From: Bacteroidia bacterium
GTDB lineage: Bacteria; Bacteroidota; Bacteroidia; B-17B0; Aurantibacillaceae
Assembly (NCBI GenBank): GCA_026414605.1
Contig: JAOAIP010000015.1
Location: 1-64,000 of the forward strand
Direction: 5' to 3'
DNA: 64,000 bases
In this document: one piece after another, positions 36,684 through 45,212 of the stretch
How positions within the stretch are numbered: the stretch's first letter is position 1
Layout of the letters: each line of letters starts with the position of its first letter
Made by a program: the position numbers and the translations under genes
Notes under the pieces: model-generated
Seen by the model: only the letters and a program-made list of their open reading frames with translations
The model's database searches: none
What the model was told of the DNA's origin: nothing

Positions 36684-37496
36684 ATGCCAGATATTAAAAA
36701 AATAAGCCCACTACAAGTTCTGATTATTCTTATTTTCTTTTCAATCATTATTCTCTTACTTTTTTTGCCTAAAAGTAAATCAAAAGAAAAACCAATACTC
36801 AATGTATCGCCTATAGATACTTCTTTGATCATAGACCTAAATTTTTATGCACAACAAAAGAAAGATATTGATAGCGTTATTAAATTGTATCAAAACAAAA
36901 AACTTTCTATTGATGAAATTATAACTATTTTTCAAAAACAAAGACAACCAGCTCTTGTAGCGTATTTTGAAGAATTAAAATATCTTCAATCGCCAATAGA
37001 TACTACTTGGTTTTATTTAGGAAAAAATTATTACAACGCTTTAGGATTTATTTCCAATCCATCAGAAGCAGATCCTCTTATTGCATCTGCTGCCCGTTGT
37101 TTTAATAAAGCCATACTTTTGAATGATAAAAATACAAACGCTCGCATTATGTTGGCATCTTGCTATGTTCAGACCAACAATCCTATGCTGGGAGTAAAAA
37201 TTTTAAAAGAAATTGAAAAAACAGATAGCAACAATGTACTTTTACAAACCCAATTGGCTGAATTTTCATTGCGTTCAAATCAATTAGACAAAGCCATTCA
37301 ACGGTATCAAAAAGCACTTCAACTGGATAGCACTAAAATAGAAATTTACGCATATCTCTCTGAAATTTATTTGCAAAAAAAAGATACTTTGCAAAGTTTA
37401 TATTTTCTTCGTAAATTTGCCGCCCGAATTTCTGATACGACCTTAAAAAATAGTATCAACCATTATATTTCTTCTATTGAAAATCATAAAAAATAA
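36684..37496 (+). CDS. Membrane-anchored TPR protein
   Basis: A 270-residue protein with one membrane segment (about residues 10-28, LQVLIILIFFSIIILLLF) and then tetratricopeptide repeats: about 130-165 (AARCFNKAILLNDKNTNA), 166-200 and 200-232 (LDKAIQRYQKALQLDSTK). The soluble part is periplasmic if the anchor is of the usual N-in type. TPR domains scaffold protein contacts; the partner is unknown. It lies between HU and a tiny basic-protein gene on one strand. Confidence 0.8.
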   Translation: MPDIKKISPLQVLIILIFFSIIILLLFLPKSKSKEKPILNVSPIDTSLIIDLNFYAQQKKDIDSVIKLYQNKKLSIDEIITIFQKQRQPALVAYFEELKYLQSPIDTTWFYLGKNYYNALGFISNPSEADPLIASAARCFNKAILLNDKNTNARIMLASCYVQTNNPMLGVKILKEIEKTDSNNVLLQTQLAEFSLRSNQLDKAIQRYQKALQLDSTKIEIYAYLSEIYLQKKDTLQSLYFLRKFAARISDTTLKNSINHYISSIENHKK

Positions 37497-37526
37497 TTCT
37501 TAATCATTAACTTAAAACCCAAAATT

Positions 37527-37622
37527 ATGCCTTGCGGAAAAAAGAGAAAAAGACACAAAATGGCTACTCACAAACGTAAAAAACGTTTAAGAAAAAATCG
37601 TCATAAGAAAAAAAATCGTTAA
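37527..37622 (+). CDS. Tiny, highly basic 31-residue protein upstream of rng
   Basis: The ORF reads MPCGKKRKRHKMATHKRKKR then LRKNRHKKKNR, about 60 percent Lys/Arg/His with no acidic residue. Such a composition is that of a ribosomal or other RNA-binding protein. I recall similar short basic proteins next to ribonuclease G genes in this phylum, and a Bacteroidota-specific ribosomal protein named bL38 has been described from a cryo-EM structure; whether this is that protein I cannot say. It starts 30 bases after the TPR gene and is followed by two hairpins before rng. Confidence 0.75.
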   Translation: MPCGKKRKRHKMATHKRKKRLRKNRHKKKNR

Positions 37623-37629
37623 TTCCATT

Positions 37630-37664
37630 ATTATTTTCCTTGGCATCTGTCCTTGGAAAATAAT
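37630..37664 (+). promoter_or_regulatory. Hairpin between basic-protein gene and rng
   Basis: ATTATTTTCC pairs exactly with GGAAAATAAT across a 15-base loop. There is no T run after it, so it is more likely an mRNA structure or processing site than a terminator. Confidence 0.5.
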
Positions 37665-37701
37665 GCAAGTATTTTGTAAAATCTGCTTTCCATTAGAAAG
37701 T

Positions 37702-37738
37702 CATTCTTCTTCAAAAAAGAAGAATGCTTTTTATTTTT
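37702..37738 (+). terminator. Terminator-like hairpin just before rng
   Basis: CATTCTTCTT pairs with AAGAAGAATG round a five-base loop and is followed by CTTTTTATTTTT. It ends 15 bases before the rng ATG, so it could act as an attenuator or as the end of the upstream transcript. Confidence 0.7.
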
Positions 37739-37752
37739 AAATTATTATAGCC

Positions 37753-39303
37753 ATGGCTTATGAGTTAATTGTCAATTCAAATAAAGGAGAAATACTAATC
37801 GCATTACTTCAAGATAAAAAATTAGTTGAGTTACATAAAGAAAAATCAAATAATCAATTTTCAGTTGGAGATATTTATCTTGGAAAAGTAAGTCGGGTAA
37901 TGAAGGGCTTAAATGCTGCCTTTGTAGACGTTGGATATGAAAAAGACGCTTTTTTGCATTATCTTGATTTAGGGCCTCAATTTCGGTCTTTATGCAAATA
38001 TGTAGAAGATGTCAAAAAAGGCAGGCAAAACGATCCTAATTTAATGTACTTTAAAAATGAACCAGATATCAATAAAGATGGGAAAATTGATGAAGTAGTA
38101 AAGCCCAACATGCCCATTCTTGTTCAAATTGCAAAAGAACCAATTAGTGCCAAAGGTCCAAGAATCACATCTGAATTGTCTATTCCCGGTCGCTATTTAG
38201 TCATCACACCTTTTAATGATAGAGTAACTATTTCTTCCAAAATTAAAGACGAAGCAGAACGCGACCGTCTTATCAACTCTGTTAGAGAAATTAAACCCAA
38301 AAATTTTGGCGTTATCATTAGAACTGCCGCAGAAGGTAAATCCCTCACTGAAATTGAAAACGACTTAAAAGATCTTTTTGGAAAATGGGAACATATTTTT
38401 CAAGAACTCAAAAATGCACAACCCCCACACAAAGTTCTTGGTGAAGTAGATAGAGTAAGTGCTCTTCTTCGTGATTTGTTAAATGAAGAATTTACAGCCA
38501 TTTATGTCAATGACCAAAATCTCTTCAACGAAATATCACAATATGTTCAAACCATTGCACCTCACAAGAAAGATATTGTCAAATTTTATGATAGCAAATT
38601 ACCTATCTTTGATGTTTTTGGAGTAGAAAAACAAATCAAATCCCTTTTTGGAAAAACAGTTTATTTAAAAAGTGGAGCATATTTAATTATAGAACATACC
38701 GAAGCCCTACACGTATTTGATGTAAATAGTGGGAATAGAGCCAAGTCAAATGCTTCACAAGAAGAAAATGCTCTGGAAGTCAATCTGGAAGCCGCTGAAG
38801 AAATCGCTCGTCAACTAAGATTAAGAGATATGGGGGGCATTATTGTTATTGATTTTATTGATATGTACAATGCCGATAATCGTCAATTATTGTACAATCG
38901 CCTCAAAGAATTAATGAAAACAGACCGTGCTAAACACACCATTTTACCCCCGAGCAAATTTGGATTAGTTCAAATTACGCGTCAGCGACTTCGTCCCGAA
39001 GTAAATATAGAAGTATTAGAAGTTTGCCCCAGTTGTTCGGGCACAGGAAAAATTCAGCCCAGCGTATTATTTGTTGACCAAATAGAAAAAACATTGCACT
39101 ATATTATCACAGATTTAAAAGAGAAAAACATTACGATTGCCGTTCATCCTTATATTGAAGCATATCTTACAAAAGGAATTTGGAACAAACTCAATCAATG
39201 GCGATGGAAATACAAACAATGGATTAAAATACTTCCAATGGATAGTTATGGATTTATGGAGTACCGCTTTTTCAATCAAATAGGAGAGGAAATTATTGTT
39301 TAA
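37753..39303 (+). CDS. rng: Ribonuclease E/G family endoribonuclease
   Basis: A 516-residue RNase G-type protein, with no long RNase E-like C-terminal scaffold. The S1 RNA-binding domain lies at about residues 35-130 (VGDIYLGKVSRVMKGLNAAFVD) and contains an insertion with an acidic DINKDGKID loop. The catalytic region has IPGRYLV, FDVNSGNRA and GGIIVIDFIDM near 375-385, giving the two metal-binding aspartates, and the zinc-link cysteines are in CPSCSGTG near 423-430. It processes rRNA and starts mRNA decay. A strong hairpin lies directly before its start, and RNase E/G messages are often self-regulated. Confidence 0.93.
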   Translation: MAYELIVNSNKGEILIALLQDKKLVELHKEKSNNQFSVGDIYLGKVSRVMKGLNAAFVDVGYEKDAFLHYLDLGPQFRSLCKYVEDVKKGRQNDPNLMYFKNEPDINKDGKIDEVVKPNMPILVQIAKEPISAKGPRITSELSIPGRYLVITPFNDRVTISSKIKDEAERDRLINSVREIKPKNFGVIIRTAAEGKSLTEIENDLKDLFGKWEHIFQELKNAQPPHKVLGEVDRVSALLRDLLNEEFTAIYVNDQNLFNEISQYVQTIAPHKKDIVKFYDSKLPIFDVFGVEKQIKSLFGKTVYLKSGAYLIIEHTEALHVFDVNSGNRAKSNASQEENALEVNLEAAEEIARQLRLRDMGGIIVIDFIDMYNADNRQLLYNRLKELMKTDRAKHTILPPSKFGLVQITRQRLRPEVNIEVLEVCPSCSGTGKIQPSVLFVDQIEKTLHYIITDLKEKNITIAVHPYIEAYLTKGIWNKLNQWRWKYKQWIKILPMDSYGFMEYRFFNQIGEEIIV

Positions 39304-39662
39304 TCAATCTATTAATTGCGTGAAGTTAATGGTTAGTAATAAGTCAAAAGATGAAAGCGAAAGGTTCCTTAGGAACTTGATAACTCACACCCTTTTATTC
39401 TCCCTCTCTAATCAAGTAAGAGAGGAGGACAAAGGAAAGTATGTTCATCATATCCCCCTTCTCTTTTTCATTAAAAAAGAAGAGATCGGAAATGAAGTGA
39501 CACAGCCGCTTTGACTAATTCTAACAATAAGTAGCCCTAAAAGGGCGAAATACAATAACACTGGGTGAAGATCTCTGATAAATCACAAAACTATTTCAAG
39601 CCCTGAAAGGGCGATACTTTAAACTCGCAAATATTTTCACAAAATTATTTTAAACAAAAAAT
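39304..39662. repeat. Gene-free block of short palindromes
   Basis: Contains AGGTTCCTTAGGAACTT near 39362-39378, a CCCTCTCTAATC/GTAAGAGAGG arm pair near 39402-39427, a CTTCTCTTTTT/AAAGAAGAGA pair near 39459-39485, and two copies of a GCCCT(A/G)AAAGGGC palindrome near 39532-39546 and 39602-39615. The first part is a diverged relative of the blocks at 19362 and 45213. The open frame at 39296-39514 crosses these palindromes and is not a gene. Confidence 0.65.
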
Positions 39663-40781
39663 ATGAAACCTTCTTCAAAATTAAAAGTGATTAAGAAAAA
39701 AAATAAAAAGTCCATAGAACAACAAAAGGCAGAGAAAATCAAAAAATTTAATCCCAATGATGCTGCCCTTTTTGATGGGATATTTGGATTGCCTTTTAAT
39801 GCAGAAGAAAGTGAAACCATTCTTATACCTGTTCCTTGGGAAGTAACCGTCAGTTATCATTCTGGCACAGCCAAAGGACCAGAAGCCATCTTAAAAGCAT
39901 CTTATCAAGTAGATTTATTTGATCCGTTCCTTAATGATGCATGGAAATTCGGTATTTATCTTGACAAAATAAAAACCTCTTTTGTACAAAAAAGCAAATC
40001 TTTTAGATCAAAAGCAGAACGTTACTTTAAACTGCTTGATAAAAAAACGGCACAAGCAGAAAAACAAAAAAAATCCTTATCCAAAGAAATAAATACGGCT
40101 TGCGAATGGATGAACAATCAAGTATATGCTTTATCTACGGCATATTTACATCAAAATAAATTAGTGGGTTTAATAGGCGGAGATCATTCTACCCCATTTG
40201 GATTTATTCAAGCATTATCGGATTATTATGGATTCTTTTCGATTCTACAAATAGATGCCCACGCCGATTTACGAAATAGTTATCAAGGATTTAAATACTC
40301 TCATGCCTCTATTATGTACAATGTGGTAAATCAAATTCATACGCTTGAAAAACTCGTGCAAGTAGGCATTCGTGATTATTGTGAAGAAGAATATCAATTG
40401 ATACAAACACATCCAAAAATAAAAACCTTTTTTGACAAAGACATAAAAAACACAATGTTTAGAGGCGATTCGTGGGATAGAGTATGCAATAGAATAATTA
40501 AAGAGTTAGGTGACAAAGTGTATATTAGTTTTGATATTGATGGGTTAGACCCCAAATTATGCCCTAATACAGGAACGCCTGTAGCAGGCGGATTAGATGC
40601 AGAACAGGTACTTTATTTATTCGAAAAAATTGTATTAAGCGGTAAGACCATTATTGGATTTGACTTAAATGAAGTAGCACCTGCCAAAGATAACGATTGG
40701 GATGCCAATGTTGCATCTCGTATTTTATACAGAATGATAAATATTGCACAGAGAAGTCGTCAAAAAAATAAAACACAATAA
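39663..40781 (+). CDS. Agmatinase/arginase-like ureohydrolase
   Basis: A 372-residue metalloenzyme of the arginase superfamily. The dimanganese ligands are visible: GGDHS near residue 171, DAHADLR near 199 and SFDIDGLDP near 291-299. PWEVTVSYHSGTAKGPEAI near 57-75 is the usual agmatinase N-terminal segment. A lysine-rich extension of about 30 residues precedes the domain, and a coiled, lysine-rich insertion lies near 112-145, which makes it longer than typical agmatinases (about 300). It hydrolyses a guanidino compound to urea; agmatine is the likeliest substrate, but formimidoylglutamate or arginine cannot be excluded. Confidence 0.85.
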   Translation: MKPSSKLKVIKKKNKKSIEQQKAEKIKKFNPNDAALFDGIFGLPFNAEESETILIPVPWEVTVSYHSGTAKGPEAILKASYQVDLFDPFLNDAWKFGIYLDKIKTSFVQKSKSFRSKAERYFKLLDKKTAQAEKQKKSLSKEINTACEWMNNQVYALSTAYLHQNKLVGLIGGDHSTPFGFIQALSDYYGFFSILQIDAHADLRNSYQGFKYSHASIMYNVVNQIHTLEKLVQVGIRDYCEEEYQLIQTHPKIKTFFDKDIKNTMFRGDSWDRVCNRIIKELGDKVYISFDIDGLDPKLCPNTGTPVAGGLDAEQVLYLFEKIVLSGKTIIGFDLNEVAPAKDNDWDANVASRILYRMINIAQRSRQKNKTQ

Positions 40782-40840
40782 TTTTTATTAGATATTCGTT
40801 TAATACAAAAATAAATTCTCTTACTCATTGAAAAATCATT

Positions 40841-40871
40841 TTGTAAAAGCAAATAAAATTATACATATTTG
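40841..40871 (+). promoter_or_regulatory. Putative promoter of the TonB-energising operon
   Basis: TTG at 40841-40843 and CATATTTG at 40864-40871 (one base off TAnnTTTG) are separated by 20 bases, close to the -33/-7 arrangement of Bacteroidota. The ExbB-like gene starts 36 bases downstream. Confidence 0.5.
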
Positions 40872-40907
40872 CCCCACTTCAAAAACTAAACTAAAAACCC
40901 AAAAACT

Positions 40908-41717
40908 ATGAGCAGAAAAAAAACATCAGGCGGCTTTTCATTTGCCGTAGCTTCATTAGCCATTGCCATTTGTATTGGAATCGGTATTTTTGTATACATA
41001 TTTATTTTAGGAAATCCCAATAACTTTGATGCAGAAGGACATCCAAAACCAGGCAACATCTTAGGAATTATGTACAAAGGGGGCTTCATTGTGCCTATTC
41101 TTATTGGAGTATTACTCACTGTGATCACCTTTGCATTAGAGAGATTTATTACTATCCAAAAAGCATTAGGAAAAGAACCTGCTGATAAATTCATTGAAAA
41201 AATAAAAAACCTTTTAGCAGATCATAAATACGAAGAAATTTTAGAAGCATGCGACAAACAAGGCGGTTCCTTAGCCAACGTAATTCATGAAGGTGTTTCT
41301 AAACTTATTTATGTAAAAAATGACAACAGAATGGATAAAGAAGCCAAAGTGGCTGCCATTCAAAAGGCCATTGAAGAAGCCATTGCATTAGAACTACCTA
41401 TGCTCACCAAAAATATGGTGGTAATATCTACTTGTGCTTCTATTGGGGTGTTAGTCGGTCTTATCGGTACTGTATTTGGTATGATTAGAGCATTTGCCGC
41501 ATTAGCTACCGCAGGAGCGCCCGATACTTCTGCATTAGCAACAGGTATCTCCGAAGCTCTTGTGAATACTGCTATAGGTATTATGTCTTCTACATTAGCA
41601 ATTATTTTCTACAACTTATTCAACAATAGAGTTGACCAACTAACTTATGCAATGGATGAAGCAGGATTCACAATTGTTCAAGAATTTCAATCCTTAGAAT
41701 CAGGAGTAACTGCATAA
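40908..41717 (+). CDS. exbB: ExbB/MotA/TolQ-type proton channel
   Basis: A 269-residue inner-membrane protein. Membrane segments lie at about residues 12-35, 55-75, 165-190 and 210-232. The MotA/TolQ/ExbB signature region includes GVLVGLIGTVFGMIRAFAAL and GISEALVNTAIGIMSS. With the ExbD proteins it uses the proton gradient to drive TonB and so powers uptake through outer-membrane receptors. It is the first gene of a five-gene operon that ends with tonB. Confidence 0.93.
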   Translation: MSRKKTSGGFSFAVASLAIAICIGIGIFVYIFILGNPNNFDAEGHPKPGNILGIMYKGGFIVPILIGVLLTVITFALERFITIQKALGKEPADKFIEKIKNLLADHKYEEILEACDKQGGSLANVIHEGVSKLIYVKNDNRMDKEAKVAAIQKAIEEAIALELPMLTKNMVVISTCASIGVLVGLIGTVFGMIRAFAALATAGAPDTSALATGISEALVNTAIGIMSSTLAIIFYNLFNNRVDQLTYAMDEAGFTIVQEFQSLESGVTA

Positions 41718-41771
41718 GGTATTGTTTAAAAATAGAATACTATTATACATCAATCTTTTAGATAAAAAACT

Positions 41772-42434
41772 ATGCCAAAAGTTAGTTTAAAAAAACCTTC
41801 CCCATCATTGGATATGACCCCAATGGTGGATTTGGCGTTTCTTTTGGTAACTTTCTTTATGCTTACGGCTTCTTTTAGAGAAGCAGAGCCCGTAGTGATA
41901 GATCCACCCGGATCGCATTCTGATAAGTTGCTTCCTGAAAATTACATCCTTGTAAGTATAGATGCTTCAGGACGTCCTTTCTTCGGAATTTCTAATGCAC
42001 AAGCCAAAGCCAAAACACTGGAGAGAATGTTGCAAAAATACAATGTGCAGTTGACCGAAAAACAAAAAAAAGAATTTATGAAACTCTCGGTATTTGGCGT
42101 AGATATTAAAGAACTTCCTCGCTATTTGGATATGACAGATGCCGAAAGACAAAAATACAAAACAGCCGGAATACCAAACGATTCTCTTAATCCACAATTA
42201 AAAGAATGGATTTTATATGCCGCTCAAGAAGCCAATGCTGTTTATTTAGAAGCCAAAGAAGCCGCTAAAAGCAAAGGACAGGATTTCAAAATGGAAAAAC
42301 CAAGATATGCCATTAAAGCAGATCAAAAAACAAAATACATTTCTGTAAAAAAAGTGATAGACACTTTTACAGATATAAAAATTTATAGATTTAACCTAAT
42401 TACCTCCTACGAAGGGGGATCTAAAAAAGAATAA
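41772..42434 (+). CDS. exbD: ExbD/TolR-type protein 1
   Basis: A 220-residue biopolymer transporter. The membrane segment contains the proton-carrying aspartate in MTPMVDLAFLLVTFFML (about residues 15-31). The periplasmic part is about 80 residues longer than in classic ExbD (about 140) and has an inserted helical, lysine-rich stretch around residues 70-160. It is followed after three bases by a second exbD gene with the same signature; the two may form a heteromeric complex or serve different partners. Confidence 0.9.
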   Translation: MPKVSLKKPSPSLDMTPMVDLAFLLVTFFMLTASFREAEPVVIDPPGSHSDKLLPENYILVSIDASGRPFFGISNAQAKAKTLERMLQKYNVQLTEKQKKEFMKLSVFGVDIKELPRYLDMTDAERQKYKTAGIPNDSLNPQLKEWILYAAQEANAVYLEAKEAAKSKGQDFKMEKPRYAIKADQKTKYISVKKVIDTFTDIKIYRFNLITSYEGGSKKE

Positions 42435-42437
42435 TCT

Positions 42438-43079
42438 ATGGCTGAAATTGCAGAAGAAGGTGGTGGCGGACATGGGAAAGGCAAAAAGAGAGGAAAGAAA
42501 CCGTCTGCCCGTATAGATATGACCCCAATGGTCGACTTAGCGTTCTTACTCCTAACGTTTTTTGTGCTTACATCTACTTTTAGTAAGCCCAAAACAATGG
42601 AAATCAATTATCCCGCTAAGCCCGAACCAACGGACAATATAAAACCACCCGAAGTAAAAAATGGTTTAACACTCATCCTTACCAAGGATAGAATTTTTTA
42701 TTACAAAGGCGAATTTATCTTACCTAATGACCCCAAAGGAAGACCTGCTACTCAATTAGAAGAAACTGACTTTAGCATTAATGGATTACATAAATTATTA
42801 GTAGATTTAAACAAATCGGCTATTGAAGAAATTAAAGTTTTAGAAGAAAAAGCCAAACGAAAAGAAATACCAGATACAACATTCAAACGCTTAGTAATGG
42901 AGGCAAAAGGCAAAAAAGAAGCACTTACAGTTCTTATTAAAACCGATGATCAAGCCACTTACAAAAACTTTATTGACGTAGTAGATGAACTTAATTTAGC
43001 AATGGTAGGAAAATATGTAACCGTAGATATGATGCCCCAAGAATATGAATTATTAAAACAAAAATTAGGAAATCAATAA
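42438..43079 (+). CDS. exbD: ExbD/TolR-type protein 2
   Basis: A 213-residue paralogue of the gene before it. After a basic, glycine-rich N-terminus (EEGGGGHGKGKKRGKK) comes IDMTPMVDLAFLLLTFFVLT with the conserved aspartate. The periplasmic domain again carries a long charged insertion (about residues 110-155) and ends in a normal ExbD fold (VLIKTDDQATYKNFIDVVDEL). It starts three bases after the first exbD. Confidence 0.9.
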   Translation: MAEIAEEGGGGHGKGKKRGKKPSARIDMTPMVDLAFLLLTFFVLTSTFSKPKTMEINYPAKPEPTDNIKPPEVKNGLTLILTKDRIFYYKGEFILPNDPKGRPATQLEETDFSINGLHKLLVDLNKSAIEEIKVLEEKAKRKEIPDTTFKRLVMEAKGKKEALTVLIKTDDQATYKNFIDVVDELNLAMVGKYVTVDMMPQEYELLKQKLGNQ

Positions 43080-43117
43080 ATAGTTTTTACGTATAATGAT
43101 AAAAAGTACTTCAAAAA

Positions 43118-43471
43118 ATGCCTTACGCTATACCCATAAAACTTTATGAAGAACTTGAAAACGCCGTAGGACGCGATAAAGCAAGAATTATTGCTGAATC
43201 TCTCGAAGAATCTATTAAAAATACCTTCAAAGAAGAACAACTAAAAACAGAAATAAAAGTTAAAGAAGATTTAAAAAATGAATTAGTAACTAAAGTAGAA
43301 TTTGATCTTAAAATAGATAACCTTAAAAAAGAAATAGAATTAGTTCGAAAAGAAATTGATTTAGTCCGAAAAGAAAACAGAATATTTTATATCACAATTA
43401 TATTCTTAATGATAATACTAAACCCAGACGCAAGAGAATTTTTATTCAAATTATTTACTTTTTACAAATAA
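43118..43471 (+). CDS. Coiled-coil protein with C-terminal membrane anchor
   Basis: A 117-residue protein. Residues 1-45 look like a small helical domain (IKLYEELENAVGRDKARIIAESLEE), about 45-90 form a heptad-type coiled coil (KKEIELVRKEIDLVRKE), and about 92-108 (FYITIIFLMIILN) form one membrane segment. The layout resembles the DUF1640/CCDC90-like group. It sits between exbD and tonB with 38 and 15 bases of spacing. It may be a structural partner of the energising complex or a gene inserted into the operon; I cannot tell which. Confidence 0.7.
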   Translation: MPYAIPIKLYEELENAVGRDKARIIAESLEESIKNTFKEEQLKTEIKVKEDLKNELVTKVEFDLKIDNLKKEIELVRKEIDLVRKENRIFYITIIFLMIILNPDAREFLFKLFTFYK

Positions 43472-43486
43472 ATAAAAAATTAAATT

Positions 43487-44308
43487 ATGCTATCAGTAAA
43501 TGATTGGTACAATATAGTGGCGGATGTTCGAAATGAAATGGTATTTCAAGGTAGAAACAAAAATTATGGTGCCTACCAATTGCGTAAAGAATATACTCGA
43601 ACACTTACTATCATTGTACTTTCTATGGTAGGAGCAGCGCTATTGGCTTATGGAATCAAGGTCTTTATTGATAACTACCATCCAAAGGAAGAAGATTTAG
43701 CCAATACTAAAATAGACATTACTCAAATTGACCTTACCCCACCTCAGTTGGACAAAAATGAACCACCTCCACCACCTCCACCACCTCCACCACCAGTGAT
43801 GGAAACTATCAAGTTTGTACCCCCTGTGATTAAAGAAGATGCAAACGAAGAAGAACCTCCTCCTCCACAAGAAAAAGTCAGTGAAACTAATGTAGGCACT
43901 CAAACCCAAGAGGGAAGTGGTGACGATGTTATTCAAGTTCCTGACGAAGGAGGAAATGGAAATGGCGTTATTGAAGAAAAAGCACCAGAAATTTTTACTG
44001 TCGTGCAAGAAATGCCCGAGTTTCCAGGTGGTGCGGTTGAAATGATGAAGTATATTCAAAAAAACATAGTATATCCTCCATCTGCAAGAGAAGCCGGAAT
44101 TGGCGGAAAATGTTTTTTAAGATTTGTAGTGAATGAAGATGGCAAAATATCTAATGTAGAGATATTAAAAGGCGTTCCTGGTTGCCCCGAATGTGATAAA
44201 GAAGCTATTAGAGTAGTTAAATCAATGCCTGCTTGGAAACCTGGAAAACAAAATGGTAAGGAAGTAAAAGTATATTTTCAATTACCTGTTAATTTTGTTA
44301 TTAAATAG
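43487..44308 (+). CDS. tonB: TonB family energy transducer
   Basis: A 273-residue TonB. The N-terminus carries the Bacteroidota motif GRNKNYGAYQLRKEY, then a membrane segment at about residues 38-60. A proline-rich stretch with a run of ten prolines (about 93-104) spans the periplasm, and the C-terminal domain (about 185-273) shows FPGGAVEMMKYI, YPPSAREAGIGGKCFLRFVV and PAWKPGKQNGKEVKV. It couples the inner-membrane ExbB/ExbD motor to outer-membrane receptors. Last of the five-gene operon; rsmE follows after 29 bases. Confidence 0.93.
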   Translation: MLSVNDWYNIVADVRNEMVFQGRNKNYGAYQLRKEYTRTLTIIVLSMVGAALLAYGIKVFIDNYHPKEEDLANTKIDITQIDLTPPQLDKNEPPPPPPPPPPPVMETIKFVPPVIKEDANEEEPPPPQEKVSETNVGTQTQEGSGDDVIQVPDEGGNGNGVIEEKAPEIFTVVQEMPEFPGGAVEMMKYIQKNIVYPPSAREAGIGGKCFLRFVVNEDGKISNVEILKGVPGCPECDKEAIRVVKSMPAWKPGKQNGKEVKVYFQLPVNFVIK

Positions 44309-44337
44309 GTTTCTGTTATTTTTAATAATAAAGAGTA

Positions 44338-45072
44338 TTGCACTACTTTTTTGGAAATATCATTAAAGATTCTCATCAAGTTATTTTAGTTGAAGAAGAA
44401 GCCCATCATTGTGCAGTTGTTTTGAGATTAAAAGAAGGTGAACAAATTGGTGTATTAAATAAAAAAGGAACTGTTTATATTGCAGAATTAGTATCTGTTC
44501 ATAAAAAACAATGTATTGGGAAAATCATTTCTGAAAATGAAGTTTTACCCCCTAAAATAAAATTTCATCTTGTTGTTTCTCCGCCCAAAAACAATGAACG
44601 TTTAGAATGGTTAGTAGAAAAAGCAGTAGAATTACAAGTAGAATCCTTTCATTTTATTTTTTCGGATAGATGTGTTCGTAAGCAGTTGAACCTTGATAGA
44701 ATGAGCAAAATACGTGATGCTGCAATGAAACAAAGTATTAATCCATATTCTGCAGAAATATACTCTTACAATAATTTGAAGACCTTGATTAATATGCTTT
44801 CAAATGATGCAAACACCGAATACTTTTTGTTACATTGTTTGGAAAATAAGGAAAAGCAGTTATTGCGTCCTGAGTTGTTGCTACAAATAGAAAAGTCACA
44901 TATACAAAATGTTTATGCATTTATTGGTCCAGAAGGAGATTGGACAATAGATGAAATTCAAATGATAAAAGAAAACTTGAAAAATGTGAGAGAAATAGAT
45001 TTAGGTAAAATTCGGCTAAGAACTGAAACGGCGGCTATTTACTTAGCATCCGTAATGAAATTGTTGTATTAG
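44338..45072 (+). CDS. rsmE: 16S rRNA (uracil-1498 N3)-methyltransferase
   Basis: A 244-residue SPOUT methyltransferase. The start is a TTG at 44338, because the family begins M-H-(L/Y)-F just as here and no upstream ATG exists. The N-terminal PUA-like domain has HHCAVVLRLKEGEQIGVLN, the middle has SPPKNNERLEWLVEKAVELQV, and the C-terminal knot has IGPEGDWTIDEI near 197 (the family usually has GPEGG) and LRTETAAIYLAS. It methylates U1498 of 16S rRNA in the mature small subunit. It may be read through from tonB, 29 bases upstream. Confidence 0.93.
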   Translation: MHYFFGNIIKDSHQVILVEEEAHHCAVVLRLKEGEQIGVLNKKGTVYIAELVSVHKKQCIGKIISENEVLPPKIKFHLVVSPPKNNERLEWLVEKAVELQVESFHFIFSDRCVRKQLNLDRMSKIRDAAMKQSINPYSAEIYSYNNLKTLINMLSNDANTEYFLLHCLENKEKQLLRPELLLQIEKSHIQNVYAFIGPEGDWTIDEIQMIKENLKNVREIDLGKIRLRTETAAIYLASVMKLLY

Positions 45073-45212
45073 TTTTTTTTGATAAATTCGAGCTTATCAA
45101 ATTTATTAGTAGAAAGTGGAAAGTGATAAAGAATAATGTTTTTGATAAATATTGGGTGTTTTAAATTTTTTAAGGATAATTACTTTCAACTTTTGACTAA
45201 ATTTTGCGTGAT

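Noticed and set aside
39296-39514. A 72-codon frame overlapping the end of rng
   Set aside because: It consists of palindromic repeat sequence and has no start context or recognisable protein.
43760-43800. CCACCT-type triplet repeat in tonB as phase-variation tract
   Set aside because: The unit length is a multiple of three, so slippage only changes the length of the proline linker, which is usual for TonB.
45077-45101. Hairpin TTTGATAA/TTATCAAA after rsmE as a terminator
   Set aside because: The stem is AT-only and short, and no T run follows on the plus strand, so support is too weak for a feature.
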